A DNA stretch of 64,000 nt from Candidatus Terraquivivens ruidianensis. Lineage in GTDB: Archaea > Thermoproteota > Nitrososphaeria_A > Caldarchaeales > Wolframiiraptoraceae. Below the pieces are notes generated by a model. That model had not been told where the DNA came from. It searched no databases and saw nothing but the letters and a program-made list of their open reading frames with translations. The stretch spans positions 41,053 through 105,052 of the forward strand of contig JALNLA010000002.1 in assembly GCA_023267975.1 (NCBI GenBank), read 5' to 3'. This document shows positions 45,674 through 53,939 of the stretch, in pieces. Made by a program: the position numbers and the translations under genes. Each line of letters opens with the position of its first letter. The first letter of the stretch is position 1.

Positions 45674-45707
45674 CTACTTAAATATTTTTAGAGAAGCCGG
45701 CTTTACT

Positions 45708-47006
45708 TTATCTTAGCTCAAATTTTGCGCCTAGGCTACCAAAATCTTTGAAGAAGTTTGGGTAGGATACGTTCGTAGATTCTGCTCCCAACACGACACA
45801 TCCATCCCTTAGGACAAGCCCCAGAAGACAGTAGGCCATGAAAAGCCTATGGTCTCCCTTTGGGTTGAGTACGGCATGCTTGACCAACTTGCCCTGTGTT
45901 ATGCTCAATCCACCCGCCATCTCCTTCACGTCCATACCTATCTCAGAAAGGGCATAAGCAAGGGCGCTAACCCTGTCACTCTCTTTAACCCTTGCATGCT
46001 CCACGCCGGTTATCTCGACCGGCCCGTCGCATTTTGTGGCCAATATTGCCAAAACTGGCAAAAGATCTGGAGAATCAGATAGGTTAAAGCTACCACCTTT
46101 GAGTCTACCACTACCGCTCACGGTTACGCGTCCAGAACCGTAATCCAGCTTAACGTTAGCTCCCATCCTGATAAGTATGTCGATTATGGTGGCATCAGCT
46201 TGCGGTAAATCCTGAGTAAGCCCTTCAACCGTAACCGAGCCATCCGTCATGAGCGCCGCAGCCATCATAAAGGAGGCAAGCCCGAAATCTCCTGGTACGA
46301 TGAAACGCGTGGACTTAAAATTCTGCTGTGAAGGAACACGAAAGACCTTGTACCCCTCGTTTTCTATACGAACGCCAAACCGCTCCAGCACGCTTATAGT
46401 TGCGTCAACATAGGGTCTCGAGACAAGGTCTCCTCGTATTCTGAGCGTCGTATCGCCTAAGGCTTTTGGTGATGAGAAAAGTATGGACGAGACAAACTGT
46501 GAGGATATGCTACCGGTCATCCAAGCCTCACCGCCCCTTAACCCGCCGCCTTTAACGACTATGGGCGCGCAACCGTTAAGCCTCGTAGACCAACACTCTC
46601 CCCCGAGCATATTAAGAGCATCGAGGAGTGGCTGCATCGGCCTTCTCCTTATGCTCTCGTCACCCGTGAGAACCGCGTATCCAGCTTGGATTAAACAGCA
46701 TACGCCAGTCATTATCCTCAATGTCGTTCCTGAGTTCTGAACGTTCACGATATCGTCCGGTGCCTTGGGTGTCGAGAAGCCGTTGATGATAAGCTTGCTG
46801 CCTTCTTCGACGATAGACGCACCGAGTTTTCTGCACGCATCCACCGTAGCAAGAACATCATCGGATTTTGAAACGTTTTCTATGATACATTCATCGTCCG
46901 TCATAGAAGCGGCTATGATCGCCCTATGACTGTAGCTTTTACTGGGAGATGCCTGCACCCTGCCCGATATTACCGACGGCCTAACCGAGACCTGCAACGG
47001 AACCAC
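45708..47006 (-). CDS. aroA: 3-phosphoshikimate 1-carboxyvinyltransferase (EPSP synthase)
   Basis: A 432-residue enzyme joining PEP to shikimate 3-phosphate. QASPSKSYSHRAIIAASM at the N-terminus, VQNSGTTLRIMTGV, SSQFVSSILFSSP, and DHRLFMAYCLLGL are the family's substrate-binding blocks. Last gene of the aromatic operon. GTG 47006 overlaps the end of the shikimate kinase gene by 26 nt. Confidence 0.95.
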   Translation of the reverse strand: MVPLQVSVRPSVISGRVQASPSKSYSHRAIIAASMTDDECIIENVSKSDDVLATVDACRKLGASIVEEGSKLIINGFSTPKAPDDIVNVQNSGTTLRIMTGVCCLIQAGYAVLTGDESIRRRPMQPLLDALNMLGGECWSTRLNGCAPIVVKGGGLRGGEAWMTGSISSQFVSSILFSSPKALGDTTLRIRGDLVSRPYVDATISVLERFGVRIENEGYKVFRVPSQQNFKSTRFIVPGDFGLASFMMAAALMTDGSVTVEGLTQDLPQADATIIDILIRMGANVKLDYGSGRVTVSGSGRLKGGSFNLSDSPDLLPVLAILATKCDGPVEITGVEHARVKESDRVSALAYALSEIGMDVKEMAGGLSITQGKLVKHAVLNPKGDHRLFMAYCLLGLVLRDGCVVLGAESTNVSYPNFFKDFGSLGAKFELR

Positions 47007-47859
47007 CGGCCCATGAGTAGGCCTTCTTATTGTTTGGCTTGGTTATTATAAGTTCACACCCTTTTTCATCCAGCGCATTAACAACTTCGCTCACTACGTC
47101 TTTTTTACACACGGCAGCGATTGCTGGTCCCGTGCCGGACAGGCCAGCGGCCAAAGCTCCTGCCTTTATAGCGTCTAGGGCCTTCTTTGCACTGAGGTTT
47201 AACGCCGTTGCATGAAGTATGCCATTAAGCGTTAGGGCTTTCCAATATTCTCCGTCCACAGACATCCTATAAGCATCCTCGACAAACGATGCGATGGGCT
47301 TGAGTGCGTCTTTATCAAAAAATTTAGTATAACTCTTCCATCCTGGGACAAGTATAACGACGGCAAGGTCATCTGGAGCATCGACTCTTTTCACCAATTG
47401 CCTCTTAAGGTTGTTCGTGATGACTATGCCACCATAGTAGCTAGCGCATGCGTCGTCGTATGCGCCGGTTATCGTAACACCAGCCTCGAGGGCAGCGTCG
47501 ACTGCTACGTTTAACGCATCAACGTCGCTTAAGCTCAAATTTGCAGCCCTTGTCGTAGCTAGGACTACGGCGTTAGCGGCTACGCTGGAACTCTTTAACC
47601 CTCTAGCGATAGGTATGTTGGAGTTAACTTCAACATACGCTCCGCAATCCATCCCTGCAAGTTTTAAGACTTTACTCACAGCGACCCTTGCCAACGATGT
47701 ATCCTCGTCCGGGTTTTCTTTTATCACCACGTCTATGCTCCTGCCACCTATTTCTACGGTAGCCTCCGTGTAAAGCTCGATACCCATGGCTACTCCTTTG
47801 CCAATCGATATCGCGTTAACAATCGTTATAGCACCATGCGCTCTGGCAGTTGCTTTCAT
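46981..47859 (-). CDS. aroK: Shikimate kinase, archaeal GHMP type
   Basis: A 292-residue kinase phosphorylating shikimate at the 3-hydroxyl. It belongs to the GHMP superfamily (ARGLKSSSVAANAVVLA is the glycine/Ser-rich ATP loop; GLSGTGPAIAAV the C-terminal motif) and is unrelated to bacterial AroK. The frame is open to 47982, but ATG 47859 forms an ATGA overlap with the aroE stop and gives normal family length (starting MKATARAHGAITIVNAI), so I use that. Confidence 0.94.
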   Translation of the reverse strand: MKATARAHGAITIVNAISIGKGVAMGIELYTEATVEIGGRSIDVVIKENPDEDTSLARVAVSKVLKLAGMDCGAYVEVNSNIPIARGLKSSSVAANAVVLATTRAANLSLSDVDALNVAVDAALEAGVTITGAYDDACASYYGGIVITNNLKRQLVKRVDAPDDLAVVILVPGWKSYTKFFDKDALKPIASFVEDAYRMSVDGEYWKALTLNGILHATALNLSAKKALDAIKAGALAAGLSGTGPAIAAVCKKDVVSEVVNALDEKGCELIITKPNNKKAYSWAGGSVAGLG

Positions 47860-48740
47860 GAGAAACGCCCCAATGCCTCGATGGCTGCCCTCTTCATAAC
47901 CTCTATAGGTGGCTCCAACGATGTCCATAGCCTGAAGGATTCTGCGGCCTGGAAGACCAGCATATCCAGCCCAGAAACGCAAAAGGCACCGGCAAGCCTC
48001 GCTTCCTTTAGGAGCACCGTTTCAATAGGGTTATACACCATGTCCATTACGATGGACCCGCTTCTTATGTGCTCCCTCCTAAGCAAAGAGCTGTCGCTAT
48101 TCGGCCACATACCGACCGGTGTTGCGTTGATGATAATGCCATAAGGTTTAGCGATATTGGACAGGTTGCTGGCCGAGAGACCTAAGCTGTCCGTAGAAAT
48201 TTTAATCCTTTGCTTGAAGAAGTCCGCAAGCCTACGGGCCTTTGAAGGTGTCCGACTAACGAACGTTATACGATTGCAACCGAGTTTAGCCAACGCCAAA
48301 GCGGCAGCCGAGGCCCCTCCACCTGCGCCGAGTATTAGCGCATCGCAACCGCTAAGCATGTCTTTGTAGGGTATGAGGGCGTTTATCACACCCGGAACGT
48401 CCGTGTTGTATCCAATCATCTTGCCCTTTTTAATTACAACAGTGTTCACTGCCTTTATGGTTCTCGCATCGTCCACAAGCTTATCCAAAAATTTCACGAC
48501 CTTCTGCTTGTACGGTATCGTTACGTTAAAGCCTGTTGCTTCTAGAGCTTTAAGACCTATGACGGCAGACCTAAGGGCGTCCTCTTTTACTTCAAAGGCA
48601 ATATAGAAATACTCAAGGTTTAGATAGTTAAACGCAGCATTGTGGACGTCCGAAGATACTGAATGCTTTACAGGCCGTCCTATTAGACCTACAAGCTTTT
48701 TTTTGTTGTCAGGGCCTTTTTGCGTCATGTTCAACGACAT
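47856..48740 (-). CDS. aroE: Shikimate dehydrogenase
   Basis: A 294-residue NADP-dependent enzyme reducing 3-dehydroshikimate. LIGRPVKHSVSSDVHNAAF is the shikimate-binding start; NVTIPYKQKV carries the catalytic Lys; ILGAGGGASAAALALAKLG is the nucleotide loop. It overlaps aroD by 10 nt and aroK by 4 nt. Confidence 0.95.
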   Translation of the reverse strand: MSLNMTQKGPDNKKKLVGLIGRPVKHSVSSDVHNAAFNYLNLEYFYIAFEVKEDALRSAVIGLKALEATGFNVTIPYKQKVVKFLDKLVDDARTIKAVNTVVIKKGKMIGYNTDVPGVINALIPYKDMLSGCDALILGAGGGASAAALALAKLGCNRITFVSRTPSKARRLADFFKQRIKISTDSLGLSASNLSNIAKPYGIIINATPVGMWPNSDSSLLRREHIRSGSIVMDMVYNPIETVLLKEARLAGAFCVSGLDMLVFQAAESFRLWTSLEPPIEVMKRAAIEALGRFS

Positions 48741-49447
48741 CCAGAGTAGTTTGAAGAAAGCACTCGAATAATCTCCTTCGCCTCAAGTATGTTAGGTTGA
48801 CCGGGCGCCGTAGGTGCTCCAGGTAAGGAGACGTACATAAAAGGAGCTCCTAACATCATCGATAGAAACCTTGACAAGGTTCCCTCCGACCCCATGCAGA
48901 AAGCGATAAGCCTATCCTTAGTGTTCATATCGTAAAGTGGGAGAATCTTGAGACTATCGCTGAATGAATTTGCCATGGTTACGACTTTGGCGACATTCCC
49001 GCTCTTCATGGCCAGGTTAGCTATCCGTCGAAGCTCCTCCGTTTCGGGTGTCTTCTTAAAGTCATGCCACGAAATTATGACAGTTATGCCCATCTCCATT
49101 AATTCTTTTGATAAATCTTGGGACAAAGGGGATCGTAGCTCTATGTCTACGTATGCTGGACCTTCTTGGCTTAACTCCTTGAGTATCTCTGCCCTCTCTT
49201 TTTCATCGCCTTTGAAAAATCCTTTCTCGTAATGCGGCCTGAGCGTTAGCACTAGCTTGCCCATGTAGGGTCTTAGCGCTGAGCTTATAGTCCTAGTGTC
49301 TAAATCCTCTAGGTAATCGAGCCTGACCTCTACGAGGTCTGCACCACTCTCGATTGCTTTAACTACTGAATCTTTTAGAAAGTTTACCTTACTTCCGAAT
49401 GTAGACACACATAACCTGAATCGTTCCTTCTTCAACGGTTTCACCAA
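48731..49447 (-). CDS. aroD: 3-dehydroquinate dehydratase, type I
   Basis: A 238-residue class I aldolase-fold enzyme using a Schiff base. DLVEVRLDYLED is the N-terminal motif, VIISWHDFKKTP carries the catalytic His, and VAKVVTMANSFSD contains the Lys that forms the imine. TTG 49447 or GTG 49444 could be the start. 19 nt follow the DHQ synthase stop. Confidence 0.93.
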   Translation of the reverse strand: MVKPLKKERFRLCVSTFGSKVNFLKDSVVKAIESGADLVEVRLDYLEDLDTRTISSALRPYMGKLVLTLRPHYEKGFFKGDEKERAEILKELSQEGPAYVDIELRSPLSQDLSKELMEMGITVIISWHDFKKTPETEELRRIANLAMKSGNVAKVVTMANSFSDSLKILPLYDMNTKDRLIAFCMGSEGTLSRFLSMMLGAPFMYVSLPGAPTAPGQPNILEAKEIIRVLSSNYSGCR

Positions 49448-49466
49448 TGTTGGTTTTTGACGAACG

Positions 49467-50558
49467 TTATTTCTCTATTATGAACTCATCAACGGCCACT
49501 CCGAAATGTCTAGCCCTCTCTTTGGCTATATGCGCTAACACCTTATCGCCTGGCTTAATGTCGGTTACAGAGATTGTCCTGCCGTCTAGCGTCACGAGCC
49601 TTATGGTCTCGGCATTTTGTACAATAATAGACCCATCTTCACCGTCAACCTTAGCCTTAATGAGTCTCAAGGGTCTCCTCTCTATCTTCGCCCTGCCGAC
49701 GGCTGTCGGTCTCGCTGAACCTTGTGTGTTTACAACCAAGACTCTATCACCCGCGCTTATTTCCGATAGATACTTTGTTCTACCATCAGGCATTAACACA
49801 TAGCTGTGGATGGCGCCCGCGTTCACTCTGAAGGGTCTCGGTTCCGTGAACGAAGAACCTAAAGATTCGTTATGGACAAGGAAGAGAAAGCTTGCCTTGT
49901 TCCCAACTAGCATACCTTCTCCCGTCAAGAGAATGGAGATTGTATCAATGCAAACCCTTTCCCCCATTCCCACGTCCTTAACCTCGGTAACCTCTACCGG
50001 AGAAAGCTGGACTTTCGTAATGTAATTAACCGCCTCAAAGATTCTTCTGACATCCTCTTTACTCCTTGGCTTAAACAGAACGGCATCGACGCCTTTCTCT
50101 AAAATACCATACATGGTCTCAACTTCTTCGGGACTACTAACCTTCGCTATGAGTTTCGTCAACGTTTTTTGTAAACATGCAATTATATTTTCTAACGGTA
50201 TTATCTTCCAATCCTTAGTATCGACTATCAAAGCCTCAGCACCAAGCTTTGCTACAGAGAGGAGTTTCTTAACGTCGCTAGAGTTTAATATGACAGCGTA
50301 TATAGCAAACCTTTTCGCTTGTGGCGTCTCTTTATCAAAAGGAACGATTAAAACGTCACCAACCGGTGAATCTGAGTAGATTGTCAACTTTTGTCTAAAT
50401 TCTAAAGGAATGTTAGTGGGGTCACAATAATACGAGGTAATTCCCCTCGATAGTGCTTCTTTGAAAATTTCACCGTCCCAGTCCCTTAGGTCTATGCAAA
50501 CCTCTTTCTTATTTTTATTCAGCAGAGGCGTCTTTGAGCACCTCCAGCGCCTCGTCAA
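49467..50558 (-). CDS. aroB': 3-dehydroquinate synthase II (archaeal type)
   Basis: A 363-residue protein converting the ADH synthase product to 3-dehydroquinate with NAD, the archaeal route that bypasses DAHP synthase. The C-terminal part carries RPFRVNAGAIHSYVLMPDGR, TKYLSEISAGDRVLVVNTQG and RAKIERRPLRLIKA, diagnostic of the family. The start is unclear. The only conventional codon is a TTG at 50558, 44 nt inside the ADH synthase gene; family-like sequence begins after the overlap, around VCIDLRDWD, with no ATG/GTG/TTG there. Confidence 0.9.
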   Translation of the reverse strand: MTRRWRCSKTPLLNKNKKEVCIDLRDWDGEIFKEALSRGITSYYCDPTNIPLEFRQKLTIYSDSPVGDVLIVPFDKETPQAKRFAIYAVILNSSDVKKLLSVAKLGAEALIVDTKDWKIIPLENIIACLQKTLTKLIAKVSSPEEVETMYGILEKGVDAVLFKPRSKEDVRRIFEAVNYITKVQLSPVEVTEVKDVGMGERVCIDTISILLTGEGMLVGNKASFLFLVHNESLGSSFTEPRPFRVNAGAIHSYVLMPDGRTKYLSEISAGDRVLVVNTQGSARPTAVGRAKIERRPLRLIKAKVDGEDGSIIVQNAETIRLVTLDGRTISVTDIKPGDKVLAHIAKERARHFGVAVDEFIIEK

Positions 50559-51312
50559 CCGTGTAGTCTTCGACTATGATGGCCCTGAGTGCCTTAGTTA
50601 TCGCAAAAGGATTATCATGCTGAAACACGTTTCTACCTATCGCTGCACCGATGGCGCCTGCGTCCATAGCCTCTCTTACCATCTTTAGGACTTCTAAGTC
50701 GCTCTCAGCCTTTGGCCCGCCGGCGATGACTATAGGAACGGGACAACCATCCACGACCTTCCTGAAAGTCTCTGGACTTCCTGTGTAGGGCGTCTTTACT
50801 ATGTCAGCCCCAAGCTCAGCACCTATCCTCGCGACATGTGCAGCAACATCTGGATCGTTAGGGTTTTTTATGTTCTCACCCCTCGGGTACATCATGGCTA
50901 TGAATGGGACGTGCCACCTATCGCACTCATCAGCAAGCATTCCAAGCTTCCTGAGCATCCTCGGCTCGTCGCTACAACCTATGTTAACATGAACAGAGAC
51001 AGCATCCGCTCCAAGCCTCAGAGCCTCTTCTACACTCGAAACCCTCACCTTGAAGTTGGGTGAAGGTCCCAGAGATGTGCTTGCGGAGACGTGCATTATA
51101 GTACCGACTTTCAGAGGCTTGGGCATCATCCTTAATATGCCCTTTTGCATTAGGACGGCGGTTGCTCCTCCCATGCTGACTTTCTCGATCGTGTAAAATA
51201 TCTTGTCTAAACCCTTGACCGGGCCTATTGTAATCCCATGGTCCATCGGTATGCAAAGCATCTTACCTCTTTCTGTTATCCTGTTTAGCCTAACTTGCTT
51301 CCCGAATACCAA
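50515..51312 (-). CDS. aroA': 2-amino-3,7-dideoxy-D-threo-hept-6-ulosonate (ADH) synthase
   Basis: A 265-residue class I aldolase-fold enzyme of the DeoC/LacD superfamily. CIPMDHGITIGPVKGL, ADAVSVHVNIG, DIVKTPYTGSPETF (catalytic Lys) and GAAIGRNVFQHD match the archaeal enzyme that condenses aspartate semialdehyde with a deoxy-ketofructose phosphate. Its place after lysC-asd supports this role rather than glycolytic aldolase. It begins 2 nt after asd. Confidence 0.93.
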   Translation of the reverse strand: MVFGKQVRLNRITERGKMLCIPMDHGITIGPVKGLDKIFYTIEKVSMGGATAVLMQKGILRMMPKPLKVGTIMHVSASTSLGPSPNFKVRVSSVEEALRLGADAVSVHVNIGCSDEPRMLRKLGMLADECDRWHVPFIAMMYPRGENIKNPNDPDVAAHVARIGAELGADIVKTPYTGSPETFRKVVDGCPVPIVIAGGPKAESDLEVLKMVREAMDAGAIGAAIGRNVFQHDNPFAITKALRAIIVEDYTVDEALEVLKDASAE

Positions 51313-51314
51313 GC

Positions 51315-52370
51315 TTAATCTATCCTCCCCGTTGCATGCAGGAGTTCGGCTGTCAGTATCGCTATGCCAGCAGCACCCCTTACCGTGTTATGGCTAAGAA
51401 CAAAGAGCTTCAAAGCTTTCTCATCCTTTGCAGACCTTATCCTTCCAACAACTGCGCTCATGCCTGGGACGCTTCCGGCGTATATGTCGAGCCTAGGTTG
51501 CGGCCTGTCCTCTTCCTCCATGACGATTATCGGTCTCTCGGGAGCTGTGGGAAGGTTTAACTCCTGCGGAAGGCCCTTGAACTCCGCCAGAGTCTTCTTC
51601 ACACCATCCACACCTACAGCTTTCTCGGTCTCGACATAAACGGATTCTAAATGTCCATCTATCGTGGGAACCCTAGTACAGCTGGCCTCGATGGTTATAT
51701 GAGCTGGCTCGATGAGTCCGTCTTTAAACCTTCCCAATATCTTAAGCGTTTCTTTCTCCACCTTGCCCTCCTCGCCCGATATGTACGGTATTACATTTCC
51801 GAGTATGGAGAGCGATGGTACGCCGGGGAAACCCGCTCCCGAGACTGCCTGCATCGTAGTTACGACAACTTTCTTGAGGACGTAAGCATCGTGTAGGGGT
51901 TTAAGGGGCATGACTAAGCCTATGGTCGTGCAGTTCGGTGTAGTTACGATGTATCCATCCCACTTCCTATTTCTTCTTTGCACATCTATCAGCTCGATAT
52001 GCCCGGGATTTATCTCCGGCACAATGAGCGGTACATCCTTTTCCATCCTATGAGCGGATGCGTCGCTCACGACATTAAAGCCTTCTTTGGCAAAGAGCGG
52101 CTCTGATTCATGGGCAGCCTCCGTCGGTAACGGAGAGAACACCAAATCTGCATCAACGTACTTAGGCTCAGTCGGTAAGACTTCCATGTCTGCTACGCTA
52201 GATGGGATGTCAACGGGGTTACCCCTTACGGCCTCGCCATACTTCTTACCGATTGATTCCTTTCCAGTGAGGCATGATAGTTTGAACCATGGATGTCTCG
52301 AAAGCATGCTTACGTACCGCTGGCCGACCATTCCCGTAGCTCCTAGCACTGCAACCCTAATTTGTTTCAT
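51315..52370 (-). CDS. asd: Aspartate-semialdehyde dehydrogenase
   Basis: A 351-residue enzyme reducing aspartyl phosphate to aspartate semialdehyde. VAVLGATGMVGQRYVSMLS is the NADP loop, VTTPNCTTIGLVMPLKPL carries the catalytic Cys, and AVSGAGFPGVPSL follows. It is the archaeal/fungal-like subgroup. The start overlaps the end of lysC by 14 nt. Its product feeds both lysine/threonine/methionine synthesis and, here, the aromatic pathway. Confidence 0.95.
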   Translation of the reverse strand: MKQIRVAVLGATGMVGQRYVSMLSRHPWFKLSCLTGKESIGKKYGEAVRGNPVDIPSSVADMEVLPTEPKYVDADLVFSPLPTEAAHESEPLFAKEGFNVVSDASAHRMEKDVPLIVPEINPGHIELIDVQRRNRKWDGYIVTTPNCTTIGLVMPLKPLHDAYVLKKVVVTTMQAVSGAGFPGVPSLSILGNVIPYISGEEGKVEKETLKILGRFKDGLIEPAHITIEASCTRVPTIDGHLESVYVETEKAVGVDGVKKTLAEFKGLPQELNLPTAPERPIIVMEEEDRPQPRLDIYAGSVPGMSAVVGRIRSAKDEKALKLFVLSHNTVRGAAGIAILTAELLHATGRID

Positions 52371-53580
52371 TCAACTCCACCTCCAGATTCGACTTTACAA
52401 GAGAGGCGGCCTTATCCGCATCCTTTGCGGACACGAATATTCTGATAGACGAGCTTATCGTCACCAAACCGTAGATGTTTATGCTGTGAGATGCAAGTGG
52501 TGCTACAACTTTATGTATCACGCCCGGACTCGTCTCGAGTAGTCTGCCACTTATGCTTATCGCGGATAGGCCTTCAAAGAAGCTTATGGCCTTACCCATG
52601 CCCGACTCCACGAACTCCTTATGCAACTCATCCATCAACTTGGCGCCTAAGTCAGTGTAAACGATGATGGACTTTTCGCCGGTCGTAACGTTAAGAATTT
52701 CTCCTCCATGCTTTTGGATGAATTCCACGATGGGCTTGACCATCGACGCTCCATCCGAGTTTCTCGAGAGTATCGTTATCATAGTTACCTTAGCCGGATG
52801 TTTACTGACTTCGAGTTTTGGAAGGGTACCAATTATAACGGTTCCTGACCTCCCGAGACCTTCCATGCTGGATATTCTCAGCCTGAGGCCTTCCGATAAG
52901 TATCTTAATGCCTTCGAGTGAACGACCTTCGCACCGCCCTCCGTCAGCAGCCTAACCTCGTCTACGTTAAGCGTCTCGAGCATCTCGGCTTTACTGACTT
53001 TATCTGGGTCTCCTGAGTATATGCCCTCAACATCCTTGACCAAGATAACCTCTGCAGCGTTTAGACAGCTACCGAGAAGTATGGCAGTCGTGTCGCTGCC
53101 ACCCCTGCCCAGCGTAGTTATCTTGCCGGAGATAGTAACGCCGATGTACCCGCACACAACGGGAACCTTGCCGGCCTCGATTAGGGGTAAGAGTTTCTCT
53201 TTACATCTTCTCTCCGTTTCTTGGTAGATAGGGTTTGCATCGAGATGTACATCGTCCGTTACTACAGGCCAGTATTCAGTGGCTGGGTCTACTAAGACCG
53301 CATCAACACCGAATCTATTTAACGCGGCCGTGAAAAGTCTAGCGCTAGTCCTTTCGCCCATTGCCAGGACCTCGTCGAGCATGTCCGGCCGGATATCCGG
53401 GTTCACTTCCTTGGCAGTCTTTAACAGCTCGTCTGTCATGCCCTTCAGCGCCGAGACGACTACCAATAGCCCATGCTCCTTCAGCAGACCTTTTACCCAA
53501 GATGCCGCCTTTTCAAGAGTCTTAGAGTCTTGAAGGACGGAGCCACCAAGCTTTACTACCATTATATCTTTCATAGACAT
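52357..53580 (-). CDS. lysC: Aspartate kinase
   Basis: A 407-residue enzyme making aspartyl phosphate. VVKLGGSVLQD, TTLGRGGSDTTAILLG and KDVEGIYSGDPDKV are the kinase motifs; two C-terminal ACT domains (about residues 265-405) allow feedback control by amino acids. It is the first gene of the aromatic operon. GGAGGGAGG just upstream could serve either ATG 53580 or ATG 53574. The leader RNA before it can hide that ribosome-binding site. Confidence 0.95.
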   Translation of the reverse strand: MSMKDIMVVKLGGSVLQDSKTLEKAASWVKGLLKEHGLLVVVSALKGMTDELLKTAKEVNPDIRPDMLDEVLAMGERTSARLFTAALNRFGVDAVLVDPATEYWPVVTDDVHLDANPIYQETERRCKEKLLPLIEAGKVPVVCGYIGVTISGKITTLGRGGSDTTAILLGSCLNAAEVILVKDVEGIYSGDPDKVSKAEMLETLNVDEVRLLTEGGAKVVHSKALRYLSEGLRLRISSMEGLGRSGTVIIGTLPKLEVSKHPAKVTMITILSRNSDGASMVKPIVEFIQKHGGEILNVTTGEKSIIVYTDLGAKLMDELHKEFVESGMGKAISFFEGLSAISISGRLLETSPGVIHKVVAPLASHSINIYGLVTISSSIRIFVSAKDADKAASLVKSNLEVELNETN

Positions 53581-53582
53581 GA

Positions 53583-53714
53583 CCTCCCTCCAAAGCTGGT
53601 AAAACCATCAAAGAAAAGATGGCTTCAGAGAGAGGCGTCCAGCTCGCTATAGCGATAATAGCTATAGCCGTTTGTGAGGAAAAGGCAATCCCTCACGTTC
53701 GCCGCCTCTCTTTG
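53583..53714 (-). promoter_or_regulatory. Structured 5' leader of lysC, candidate riboswitch/attenuator
   Basis: The minus-strand RNA folds into a perfect three-way junction. P1 is AGAGAGGCG/CGCCTCTCT (53711-53703 with 53637-53629), P2 is GTGAGG/CCTCAC (53696-53691 with 53679-53674), and P3 is GCTATAGC/GCTATAGC (53668-53661 with 53653-53646). A hairpin AAGCCATC/GATGGTTT (53625-53618 with 53609-53602) follows. The 3' strand of P1 contains CCTCTCTC (53635-53628), which can instead pair over 8 bp (one G-U) with GAGGGAGG (53590-53583), the lysC ribosome-binding site. P1 and exposure of the start site are therefore linked. It does not match lysine-, TPP- or purine-riboswitch consensus that I know. 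Confidence 0.68.
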
Positions 53715-53736
53715 GATTAACTGCATGCACGTTTGT

Positions 53737-53744
53737 TATTTAAG
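53737..53744 (-). promoter_or_regulatory. TATA box of the lysC-aro operon
   Basis: The minus strand reads CTTAAATA within GCTTAAATAAC. About 26 bp downstream is position 53714, so the transcript would begin almost exactly at the first strand of the P1 helix. Confidence 0.6.
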
Positions 53745-53939
53745 CATTTCGAGTACATGAGAAGTTGTGCTAAGGTCCCATGCATGCGCTAAAACTAAAC
53801 GTTTTTTGCATATTCGCATCGTTTAATGGCAAAGGTTGATCGAAACTTCTTAAGTATTTATATAAGGACGCAATTAGATGTAAGTGGTTTTTAAGCTAAG
53901 CCATGAACGTTTTTCAAAAAAGGGGTGTCATTAGCGTTC

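Noticed and set aside
53583-53714. Lysine riboswitch or hammerhead ribozyme in the lysC leader
   Set aside because: The lysine riboswitch has five stems and long conserved junctions not seen here. The hammerhead core (CTGATGA, GAAA) is absent on both strands.
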